In this document: positions 1-5,144 of the stretch, in pieces
Numbering within the stretch: position 1 is the first letter of the stretch
Layout: every line of letters begins with the position of its first letter
Assembly (NCBI GenBank): GCA_016839405.1
Contig: JAEOUJ010000324.1
Span: 1 to 5,144 of the forward strand
Source of the DNA: Candidatus Gerdarchaeota archaeon
GTDB lineage: Archaea; Asgardarchaeota; Heimdallarchaeia; JABLTI01
DNA: 5,144 bases
Reading direction: 5' to 3'
Notes under the pieces: model-generated
Told to the model about the DNA's origin: nothing
The model's input: only the letters and a program-made list of their open reading frames with translations
Database searches by the model: none
Translations under genes and position numbers: made by a program

Positions 1-135
1 ATGGATAACCAATACCTTACAAATTCAACTGAAGGTGGAACAGGTTATTTACGGCTAATAATTCCCCCTGCTAATGATTCGGATTATAATGGACCTCTTT
101 GTTTGAAATGGGTTGCAAAAATAATTATTTCCTAA
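1..135 (+). CDS. 3' end of an unrecognised protein gene (5' part outside the window)
   Basis: Frame 1 is open from the first base to a TAA stop at 133-135, giving 44 residues. The tail is rich in Asn, Thr, Gly and Pro, contains the stretch LRLIIPPANDSDYNGP, and ends in a hydrophobic KIIIS. I do not recognise a family. The mix of small polar residues with a short beta-like segment would suit the end of a secreted or surface protein, but that is weak inference. Two things support a real gene end: the stop codon lies one base from the stop of the convergent engB gene, and both stops sit inside a palindromic T-run terminator candidate. The ATG at base 1 may be an internal methionine, because the window edge hides what precedes it. 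The chance that this is a random open frame is moderate given its length. Confidence 0.5.
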   Translation: MDNQYLTNSTEGGTGYLRLIIPPANDSDYNGPLCLKWVAKIIIS

Positions 136-145
136 ATTATTTTTG
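116..145. terminator. Likely bidirectional terminator between convergent genes
   Basis: Bases 116-126 (CAAAAATAATT) and 135-145 (AATTATTTTTG) are perfect reverse complements of 11 bp, separated by an 8-base loop. Each strand therefore carries a T5 run at the end of a hairpin-capable sequence. The stop codons of the left-edge gene (133-135) and of engB (137-139, minus strand) both fall inside the element. Archaeal RNA polymerase terminates at U-tracts without needing a strong hairpin, so the T-runs may matter more than the very AT-rich stem. Confidence 0.55.
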
Positions 146-763
146 TCTAAGTTTTACAAATCGCTCAAATTCTTCTACTCCTGCTCTCTTTAAATGCTGT
201 CGAATTTTATCTCTCAAAAAATTTAGATTAGTTCCTTTATTGGCGCTAACAGCAAAAATTGCTTCCTTTTGTTCTTCTAATAATGAGTCATAATCTATAA
301 GTTGTTTGAAATAATCAATTATTTCTTCTAATTCTGAAGTAGAAATTTTATCTATTTTATTTAAAGCAACTATCGGTGTTAGCTTTAGATTTACCAAGAA
401 AAAGTAAAGTTCCTTATCAATAGGAATAATACCTTTCTTTGACAATCGTTCAGAAACGTCAATGAGACTTTTAACATCAATAACTTGTACACAAGCAGGT
501 ATTCGGTATTGATTTGCTTCTAAAAAATTAATAATTTCGCCTTTTATTCGATCCTCATACTCCTTAGTTCGACTATGGATTTTACCCCAACCAGGAACAT
601 CAACAACCGTGAATTTTTTTGTTAATTGATATGGGATTATTTTTCGTGTAGAACCGGGTTTTTTTCCAATAGTAGGAGTAGCAGCTGTTAATCGACTAAT
701 AAGTGAGCTTTTGCCAGCATTAGGTCTACCTATAAAAGTTAGATACCAGGAGAATTCTTCCAT
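137..763 (-). CDS. engB: EngB/YihA-family GTP-binding protein (archaeal type)
   Basis: This is a small TRAFAC-class GTPase of 208 residues, close to the usual EngB length. All G motifs are visible: G1 GRPNAGKSS (residues 12-20), a G2 threonine in PGSTRK (36-41), G3 DVPGWG (55-60), G4 NKID (135-138) and G5 SANKG (173-177). The PGSTRK spacing, the DVPGWG form of G3, and the stretch GIIPIDKELYFFL followed by PIVALNKIDK are characteristic of archaeal EngB. The G1 motif has Pro-Asn-Ala where bacterial EngB usually has Ser-Asn-Val. In bacteria EngB (YihA/YsxC) helps assemble the large ribosomal subunit; the archaeal role is less well established and is inferred from homology. It should be cytosolic, with no signal peptide or membrane segment. 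The ATG at 763 begins 11 residues before G1, a normal distance. No Shine-Dalgarno sequence precedes it, but a TATA-like element about 26 bases upstream would fit a leaderless transcript. It lies 40 bases downstream of lhr on the same strand. Confidence 0.93.
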   Translation of the reverse strand: MEEFSWYLTFIGRPNAGKSSLISRLTAATPTIGKKPGSTRKIIPYQLTKKFTVVDVPGWGKIHSRTKEYEDRIKGEIINFLEANQYRIPACVQVIDVKSLIDVSERLSKKGIIPIDKELYFFLVNLKLTPIVALNKIDKISTSELEEIIDYFKQLIDYDSLLEEQKEAIFAVSANKGTNLNFLRDKIRQHLKRAGVEEFERFVKLRQK

Positions 764-785
764 GGAATTACTTCAAGTTTATTAA

Positions 786-794
786 CTATTATAG
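786..794 (-). promoter_or_regulatory. Possible TATA box for engB (leaderless start)
   Basis: Read on the minus strand this is CTATAATAG, preceded by an A-run that could serve as a BRE. Its centre is about 26 bases before the engB ATG, which would place the transcription start at or next to the start codon. No ribosome binding site is seen, which agrees with a leaderless message. It lies in the 40-base gap after lhr, so engB may have its own promoter in addition to any read-through. In AT-rich DNA such matches occur by chance. Confidence 0.35.
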
Positions 795-803
795 TTTTTT
801 TAC

Positions 804-3668
804 TCAATCGCCCCAGAATGGTCGTGTTCTTGAGTATTCTTTTTCTGCTTCTATTATTTGAGCATAAAATTCGTAATCATCTTTGGAATAACTTTTCTCA
901 AGAACTTTACTAGCACTTCTTGGGCCAATACCTCGAGCAGCTAAAGCAATTATTGCTTTCCTACCAGAAGCTATTACTAAATCAGCACTTTTGTATCCTC
1001 TTTTAAGTATCTTGTCTTGTTCAGGATCGAGTTTCTCTTTTCTTAAATGCTTCTTCAGAATCTTATGTAACTCTTCATTTAGGGGTGAAACAGCAGCAAT
1101 ATAACGTGCACCACATTTTGGACACTCGGGATGTTCATCAATATTACCAACCTTACTAATAACGTTATAATTTCCACACCACATACAAATTAATCGTATC
1201 TCTTTCTTAGCAAGGCGTTCCTGAACTTTTTCTGCAAGCTGTCTATCAGGTTTCTTAGGTATAATAAAACCAGTATAACGTAATTGATTAACTGCTGATT
1301 CTGCTAAAGGAGATATATCCTCAACTTTTTGCTTCGCGATAGTTTCAATTTCAATTTCTTGATTGTTAATTCGACTAATTACCTCAATTGTTTGTTTTAT
1401 GTTCATTTTATCGTGTATTAACTCCTTCAAAGTAGCATCAGCAACAAGTGTTCCATCGTAGGCTCGAGCAATTCTTCTAGGGTGAACGTTACCTTGTTCC
1501 CAAGGACCTTTAATAACACCAAATCTTTTTGCAATATGAACAAAACGCCATTCATACATTGTTGTTTGAGGTAAAGTTCTTTTCAATAATTCTTCTACAA
1601 ATTCACCTTTTAATTCTCGAAATGCACTTTCAATATGCTCAGGACGTAAGAAGTATGGATAGGTTAAGATTATACGATATGCATCTGTTCGCAAACCAAT
1701 TGAGCAAGCAAACTTAGCCATTAATAGAGAACTTAATAACTGCCCTAATGTTTGATTGACTTTATTACCAAAATCACAATGAATAATAGCCATGTTAGTT
1801 CCGAGAGTTTCTATAATAATTCGTTTATCTCCTGGCATAGGATTATCTTCGGAGAAGTGTTTGTAAAGATAATCAATAACTGCATTTTTGGCATTATTAT
1901 CAATAGGATATTTGCGAAGAACAGATTTTGCTTTGGAAATATCATCTTCTTCTATAAATTTCTCCCAAATAGCATTTCTAACTTGCCCTACTTCTTGAGC
2001 AACGGAGAAAGGAACGGGAATCATTTCACCATCCCAAACAGGTAATGCACCAATTGGATTGTGAACAGGAGCAACTTCCACTTTATCTTCATGAATAGCT
2101 AAAATTTTCCAAGGAACTCCTTTTACAATAAAAACCGTTCCAACTTCAGCTGATATTTCCACAAATTCATCATCTAATGTTCCTACATTTCTATTAGTTG
2201 CTACATCATAAATACGATACTTTTTAACATCCCTTATTGGGCTAAGGTTATTAAAATAATAATGAAGAGTGTTTTTTCTTCTGGTAATTTTATCTTCTTC
2301 TATCCAAATAGTTCCAAGCTCTTTCATTAAAGTTAATAATTCTATCAAATCATTCCTAGTCAATTCTTTGAAAGGATAAGATTTACGAAGAAGCTCCTGC
2401 AAATCATCGACCATAATAGGACTATCTTCCATTAGAATACCAGCAATTTGATGAGATAAAACTTCCCAAGAGAGCATGTGAGGTTCAGGTGGTACTAATT
2501 CTTTCTTTAAAGCTTTACGAGCTATGATAGCTGATTCCAAAATATCTTCAGCATCATTTGTTACTAAAATACCATTACTTGTTCGACCTATGCTATGACC
2601 ACTTCTACCAACTCTCTGCAGTAAAGGAGCAATATCCCTACTTGACATCATTTGAACAACGGTGTCAACAGAACCAATATCAATTCCTAACTCTAGGCTT
2701 GAGGTGCAGATGATTGCTTTTAATTGTCCGCTCTTGAAACGTTCCTCAGCTTCCATTCTTACCTCTTTAGATAAAGAACCATGATGAACACCATAAGGAA
2801 AGTCAGTTCCTATTAACCGCATTCTATTACCTAAAATTTCAGTAAATTGACGAGTATTCGTAAAAATAAGAGTGTGATTATTATTATTAATAATATCAAT
2901 GACTTTTCGTGCTCGAGCAGTTGCTTCTGGACTAGAATAAATTTTTTCAGAAAGCTCATCATCTTCAGCAGATGGTTGAGGATAAACGATTTGTAAAGTG
3001 ATTGGTTTAAGAGTGGGTTCTTCAAGGATTTCACAATTTCTACCCACACCAGATAAGATATTTGCTACTAAATCAGGATTACCAATTGTTGCAGATAGAC
3101 CAATCCTCTGGAAACTATCATCACAAAAACGTTCTAAACGCTCAAGAGAGATAAAAAGTTGTGTACCTCTTTTAGAGTCAATAAGTTCATGGATTTCATC
3201 AACAATAACCCAAGAAACATTACGTAAACTTTGCCCTAAACGTTTAGCAGTTAATATAATTCCTAAAGTTTCAGGAGTTGTAATTAGCATGTTAGGAGGA
3301 TTTAGTGTTTGTTTTCGTCTCTCATGCTGAGAAGTATCAGAATGACGAATACCAGTGGTAATGCCTAATTGTTCACCAATATCGATAACTCGCTTAAAGA
3401 TATCTCTATTAAGGGCACGTAGAGGAGTAATGTAAAGGATATTAATACCGGGTTTCTTATCACCTTGCTCCCACTGCCTAATCATTTGGTCAAAAACAGG
3501 TAATACTGCTGCTTCAGTCTTACCAGAACCAGTAGCGCTGATTATCAAAGCATTTTTACCTTTTTGAACAATTGGAAAAGCTAATTCCTGAATAGGAGTA
3601 AAAGATTCAAATCCTAACTCAGCAATAACTTCGCGTAAAGCGCTACTAAAACTGCCATCATTAAGCAT
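804..3668 (-). CDS. lhr: Lhr-like superfamily 2 ATP-dependent helicase
   Basis: The product has 954 residues and the order expected of an Lhr-core helicase. RecA domain 1 carries TPIQ (24-27), Walker A ATGSGKT (45-51), TPLRAL (81-86), TTPETL (130-135), the DEIH box (157-160) and SAT (192-194). RecA domain 2 carries LIFTNTR (267-273), LELGIDIG (325-332) and QRVGRSGH (351-358). A winged-helix region (about 385-470) and the Lhr/DEAD-H-associated domain (about 470-800) follow. The C-terminus has a CxxC...CxxC zinc-ribbon-like motif (Cys 828, 831, 849, 852) and a helix-hairpin-helix-like segment, LAARGIGPRSASKVL (909-923). Lhr enzymes translocate 3'-5' on single strands and unwind RNA:DNA hybrids or DNA, and are linked to repair or RNA metabolism; the substrate here is not evident. 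I chose the ATG at 3668 over the in-frame ATG at 3692. GGAG lies 8 bases before 3668, and a TATA-like element upstream would start transcription after 3692. The longer form adds only MLLYGVFC. No catalytic residue appears missing and the frame is intact. Confidence 0.95.
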   Translation of the reverse strand: MLNDGSFSSALREVIAELGFESFTPIQELAFPIVQKGKNALIISATGSGKTEAAVLPVFDQMIRQWEQGDKKPGINILYITPLRALNRDIFKRVIDIGEQLGITTGIRHSDTSQHERRKQTLNPPNMLITTPETLGIILTAKRLGQSLRNVSWVIVDEIHELIDSKRGTQLFISLERLERFCDDSFQRIGLSATIGNPDLVANILSGVGRNCEILEEPTLKPITLQIVYPQPSAEDDELSEKIYSSPEATARARKVIDIINNNNHTLIFTNTRQFTEILGNRMRLIGTDFPYGVHHGSLSKEVRMEAEERFKSGQLKAIICTSSLELGIDIGSVDTVVQMMSSRDIAPLLQRVGRSGHSIGRTSNGILVTNDAEDILESAIIARKALKKELVPPEPHMLSWEVLSHQIAGILMEDSPIMVDDLQELLRKSYPFKELTRNDLIELLTLMKELGTIWIEEDKITRRKNTLHYYFNNLSPIRDVKKYRIYDVATNRNVGTLDDEFVEISAEVGTVFIVKGVPWKILAIHEDKVEVAPVHNPIGALPVWDGEMIPVPFSVAQEVGQVRNAIWEKFIEEDDISKAKSVLRKYPIDNNAKNAVIDYLYKHFSEDNPMPGDKRIIIETLGTNMAIIHCDFGNKVNQTLGQLLSSLLMAKFACSIGLRTDAYRIILTYPYFLRPEHIESAFRELKGEFVEELLKRTLPQTTMYEWRFVHIAKRFGVIKGPWEQGNVHPRRIARAYDGTLVADATLKELIHDKMNIKQTIEVISRINNQEIEIETIAKQKVEDISPLAESAVNQLRYTGFIIPKKPDRQLAEKVQERLAKKEIRLICMWCGNYNVISKVGNIDEHPECPKCGARYIAAVSPLNEELHKILKKHLRKEKLDPEQDKILKRGYKSADLVIASGRKAIIALAARGIGPRSASKVLEKSYSKDDYEFYAQIIEAEKEYSRTRPFWGD

Positions 3669-3676
3669 GCAGAAAA

Positions 3677-3680
3677 CTCC
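3677..3680 (-). promoter_or_regulatory. Ribosome binding site that selects the lhr start
   Basis: On the minus strand the sequence reads GGAG followed by 8 bases (TTTTCTGC) and ATG at 3668. It is the only clear Shine-Dalgarno match before a start in this window. It lies inside the 8-codon extension that the upstream ATG at 3692 would give, so it favours the shorter protein. Confidence 0.5.
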
Positions 3681-3705
3681 GTAAAGTAGCATTCGAAAGA
3701 TATCT

Positions 3706-3713
3706 CTTTTAAA
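3706..3713 (-). promoter_or_regulatory. Possible TATA box for lhr
   Basis: The minus strand reads TTTAAAAG. An archaeal start about 26 bases downstream would fall near 3683, inside the 5' extension and about 15 bases before the ATG at 3668, leaving a short leader that just includes the GGAG site. This independently argues against use of the ATG at 3692. No strong BRE is visible, and AT-rich chance matches are likely. Confidence 0.35.
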
Positions 3714-3769
3714 TTACAAGATAACTTCGAAAAATTGTTTAAGAGAATATAGAGATAAAATAGATTAAC

Positions 3770-3874
3770 TTATTCTTCTTCTTCTCCAGCGAGTAGATGG
3801 TATCCTAAAGCTAAAAATCCACCAAGGATTAGAACAACATAGATAATATAGAGGATGGTATTTGGTTCTATCAT
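3770..3874 (-). CDS. Predicted 34-residue single-span membrane microprotein
   Basis: A short reading frame runs from ATG at 3874 to TAA at 3770-3772. The protein has a short polar start (MIEPNT), a strongly hydrophobic stretch (about residues 7-25, ILYIIYVVLILGGFLALGY), then HLLAG and a tail of four glutamates before the stop. This is a clean single transmembrane helix with an acidic end, an arrangement unlikely to arise by chance in random AT-rich DNA. By the positive-inside rule it has no basic anchor, so topology is unclear; the acidic tail may face either side. I recognise no family. Small subunits of membrane complexes (for example Ost4 of oligosaccharyltransferase, or Sec and respiratory accessory subunits) have similar size and shape, but no sequence identity supports any of them. 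It is co-oriented with lhr and ends about 100 bases before the lhr start. A TATA-like element lies 45-52 bases upstream; no Shine-Dalgarno sequence is clear. A non-coding chance frame remains possible. Confidence 0.55.
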   Translation of the reverse strand: MIEPNTILYIIYVVLILGGFLALGYHLLAGEEEE

Positions 3875-3918
3875 CTTTATCAATCTCTTTTTTTAGCGAT
3901 TTGTTTTTTATTTTTTCA

Positions 3919-3926
3919 CTTAAAAA
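3919..3926 (-). promoter_or_regulatory. Possible TATA box for the microprotein gene
   Basis: The minus strand reads TTTTTAAG here. Transcription would begin near 3896 and leave a leader of about 22 bases before the ATG at 3874. The surrounding DNA is rich in A and T runs, so the match is weak evidence. Together with the plus-strand element at 3981-3987 it would make 3875-4008 a divergent promoter region. Confidence 0.3.
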
Positions 3927-3980
3927 CTCTTTGTCATTTCCTTATTTCATTATTTGTAAGAGACAAAATTTGAAAATTTT

Positions 3981-3987
3981 TTTATAC
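3981..3987 (+). promoter_or_regulatory. Likely TATA box of the exported-protein gene
   Basis: TTTATAC follows an A-rich then T-rich stretch (GAAAATTTT) that could hold a BRE. Its centre is about 25-26 bases before the GTG at 4009, the usual archaeal TATA-to-start distance. The message would be leaderless for GTG 4009 or have a leader of about 8 bases for ATG 4018. This is the best promoter match in the window. Confidence 0.45.
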
Positions 3988-4008
3988 CTAATAAAGGATA
4001 TTTAATTT

Positions 4009-4716
4009 GTGGATTATATGGGGAAGGATTTTATTCACAGTAAGCTTTTCAAATCAGTAATTATTGTAGCTGTTTCTAGTATTTTGATAATTGGAATAAT
4101 TGTTCCATTTTTAACAGCTAATTTCTCAAGTGAACTTTATCTACGAATTGATGGTAAAGGTATGAATCGTGGTGATGAGAAACTCATTCTTTTTGTTGAT
4201 GTTCCTGATTCTGGTGGCAAAGCTCTTGCGCATGCTGCTTTTGAAGTTACTAGTAGGGGTTTAAGAGATAACTGGGATTTTTTTGATTCTTCTATCATAA
4301 AAGATCATGAATTTGAAGTTGATTTGTTTGCTATGGATTTTGTTTTCATCATTGCTTCTGATTCAAATGGTAATGGTTATTGGGATAATTTTTACTTAAA
4401 GCTCACTGTACCAAACAGCCCCCTTTATGAAAATTATTTAGGTTATAATTTTGGCAACAAATATGGCAATAACCTAAATGCCGGTATCTGGTTATTAGAC
4501 CATTCTGAAGGTATCTTGTCAATATTTAATTCTGGATGGACTGTTTACGATATACATGCTGATGGTCTTTCAACTACAGCATTCTATAGTCTTTTTGATT
4601 GGTCAGGTCTTTACTCTTATCTTGAAGATTATTTTAATATGGGAGATGAAACAATAGTAACAAATCTGATTAGTAATTTTGATTTTCCCATACCTGCAAC
4701 AATCTTATATAATTAG
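4009..4716 (+). CDS. Exported or membrane-anchored protein of unknown function with an EF-hand-like loop
   Basis: The product has 235 residues from GTG 4009; an ATG nine bases later (4018) would give 232. The N-terminus has basic residues (Lys 6, 12, 15) followed by a hydrophobic helix at about 16-35 and a small-residue segment (TANFSS). This fits a signal peptide or, since no obvious cleavage motif stands out, an N-terminal anchor with the rest outside the cell. The remainder is rich in Asp, Asn, aromatic residues and Gly. Residues 118-126, DSNGNGYWD, match the DxNxNGxxD pattern of EF-hand or dockerin-type calcium loops, so calcium binding is plausible but not shown. There are no Cys residues, no second membrane segment, and no catalytic motif I can name. 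I do not recognise the family. It stands alone behind its own promoter, divergent from the microprotein and lhr, with a T-rich tract after the stop. The choice between GTG and ATG is unresolved: a leaderless transcript would fit GTG, but ATG is the stronger codon. Confidence 0.85.
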   Translation: MDYMGKDFIHSKLFKSVIIVAVSSILIIGIIVPFLTANFSSELYLRIDGKGMNRGDEKLILFVDVPDSGGKALAHAAFEVTSRGLRDNWDFFDSSIIKDHEFEVDLFAMDFVFIIASDSNGNGYWDNFYLKLTVPNSPLYENYLGYNFGNKYGNNLNAGIWLLDHSEGILSIFNSGWTVYDIHADGLSTTAFYSLFDWSGLYSYLEDYFNMGDETIVTNLISNFDFPIPATILYN

Positions 4717-4720
4717 TAGA

Positions 4721-4732
4721 TTTTTATCTTTT
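4721..4732 (+). terminator. Possible T-tract terminator after the exported-protein gene
   Basis: TTTTTATCTTTT begins four bases after the TAG at 4714-4716. Archaeal termination favours U-rich tracts such as this, without a required hairpin. The same bases could also act as a TATA-like element for the next gene, so the call is tentative. Confidence 0.3.
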
Positions 4733-4743
4733 AAGAAGAGAAA

Positions 4744-4750
4744 TTTAAAC
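4744..4750 (+). promoter_or_regulatory. Possible TATA box for the methyltransferase gene
   Basis: TTTAAAC, preceded by GAGAAA, has its centre about 26 bases before 4773, which would leave a leader of about 5 bases ahead of the ATG at 4778. It would start transcription after the other in-frame ATG (4763), so it supports the shorter protein. A competing T-rich element at 4721-4728 would allow 4763 instead. Confidence 0.3.
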
Positions 4751-4777
4751 ATAATGTAAATAATGGTTGATTTTGTA

Positions 4778-5144
4778 ATGAATGGAGACCCCACTAAACG
4801 TTTTTCCAATAGAGTTGAAAATTATGTTAAATATAGGCCATCTTATCCAAAGGATATTATTGCAAAATTGCAAATCGAAGGGATATTAACTAAAAATTCT
4901 ATAATTGCAGATATTGGTTCTGGGACAGGTATTTTTTCCAGGATATTACTAGATGCTAATTATCAAGTCATTGCTATTGAACCTAATAAAGAAATGCGAG
5001 AGTTTGCTGAAAATTATTTGTCAAATCATTCAAAATACCAAAGTGTAGTAGGTCAAGCAGAAAACACAAATCTAGAAGATAATTCTGTTGATGTCATAAC
5101 AGTTGCCCAGGCTTTTCATTGGTTTGAACGAGAAAAAACTAGAA
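4778..5144 (+). CDS. Class I SAM-dependent methyltransferase, N-terminal part (runs off the right edge)
   Basis: The open frame continues to the window edge, giving 122 complete codons from ATG 4778. The start RFSNRVENYVKYRPSYP (residues 8-24) is the typical opening of a branch of Methyltransf_11-type enzymes. Motif I, ADIGSGTG (44-51), binds S-adenosylmethionine; the acidic residue ending the second strand is Glu 68 in AIEPN; GQAENTNLEDNSVD (92-105) leads into the post-motif AQAFHWF (110-116), common in this group. The methyl acceptor cannot be told: members act on small molecules, and the part that would decide it is missing. It should be cytosolic. The in-frame ATG at 4763 would add MVDFV; I prefer 4778 because it fits the family's short lead before RFSNRV and the nearer TATA-like element. 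No Shine-Dalgarno site supports either. It follows the exported-protein gene by about 60 bases on the same strand, and no functional link is visible. Confidence 0.9.
   Translation, partial: MNGDPTKRFSNRVENYVKYRPSYPKDIIAKLQIEGILTKNSIIADIGSGTGIFSRILLDANYQVIAIEPNKEMREFAENYLSNHSKYQSVVGQAENTNLEDNSVDVITVAQAFHWFEREKTR

Noticed and set aside
99..293. Plus-strand 64-residue frame overlapping the end of engB.
   Set aside because: It is antisense to the engB C-terminal region including the G5 motif, and has no start signal or family resemblance.
1529..2045. Plus-strand open frames inside lhr (1529-1717 and 1752-2045).
   Set aside because: They lie wholly antisense to the helicase domains, have compositions typical of reverse-frame shadows and show no recognisable motif or start signal.
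2831..3330. Other open frames across the lhr RecA region (2831-3049 minus, 2998-3330 plus), considered as a sign of frameshift or overlap.
   Set aside because: The helicase frame is intact through this region with motifs in correct order, so the others are shadows in alternative frames.
3692..3757. Two TTCGAA palindromes (3692-3697 and 3726-3731) and an imperfect inverted repeat (TATCTCT at 3701-3707 with AGAGATA at 3751-3757) in front of lhr, as a possible operator or leader hairpin.
   Set aside because: The arms are only 6-7 bp, have long or imperfect spacing and are built of common AT-rich words. They overlap the candidate TATA box, and there is no sign of a longer conserved structure.
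3771..3790. Run of CTT/TTC repeats on the plus strand, considered as a simple-sequence repeat.
   Set aside because: It is explained as the antisense of the GAA codons encoding the poly-Glu tail of the microprotein, and is too short to be a repeat locus.
1..5144. CRISPR array, insertion sequence, tRNA, riboswitch or defence system.
   Set aside because: I saw no spaced direct repeats, transposase or terminal repeats, tRNA-like cloverleaf or known defence motifs on either strand. The genes are consistent with ordinary chromosomal content.

Overview
The window is AT-rich (by eye roughly one third G+C) and looks archaeal. The main reasons are a long Lhr-type helicase with an archaeal-style C-terminal zinc-finger and helix-hairpin-helix extension, an archaeal-type EngB GTPase, and TATA-box-like elements about 26 bases before several starts. 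Little or no Shine-Dalgarno sequence is visible except at lhr. The lineage cannot be fixed from the sequence alone. An uncultured AT-rich archaeon, possibly of the Asgard group, would fit, but that is a guess from style rather than from a marker.

Layout, left to right. Positions 1-135 (+) are the 3' end of an unrecognised gene that enters from the left. It converges with engB (137-763, -). The two stop codons are one base apart and lie inside a perfect 11-bp inverted repeat (116-145) that gives a T5 run on both strands, a likely shared bidirectional terminator. Upstream of engB on the same strand, after a 40-base gap, lies the large helicase gene lhr (804-3668, -). Upstream of that is a 34-codon gene for a predicted single-span membrane microprotein (3770-3874, -). 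The rest of the divergent intergenic region (3875-4008) holds TATA-like elements pointing both ways. On the + strand there follow a gene for an exported or membrane-anchored protein of unknown function with an EF-hand/dockerin-like Asp/Asn loop (4009-4716), then a class I SAM-dependent methyltransferase cut off by the right edge (4778-5144).

How the genes relate. The minus-strand set (microprotein, lhr, engB) is co-oriented, and lhr and engB could be co-transcribed, although each has its own candidate TATA element. Lhr (DNA/RNA unwinding) and EngB (ribosome-assembly GTPase in bacteria) are both nucleic-acid housekeeping functions. The plus-strand exported protein and methyltransferase show no obvious functional link. 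I see no CRISPR array, insertion sequence, tRNA or rRNA, and no clear defence or mobile system. This is mostly an ordinary chromosomal region, with the microprotein and the orphan exported protein as its unexplained parts.
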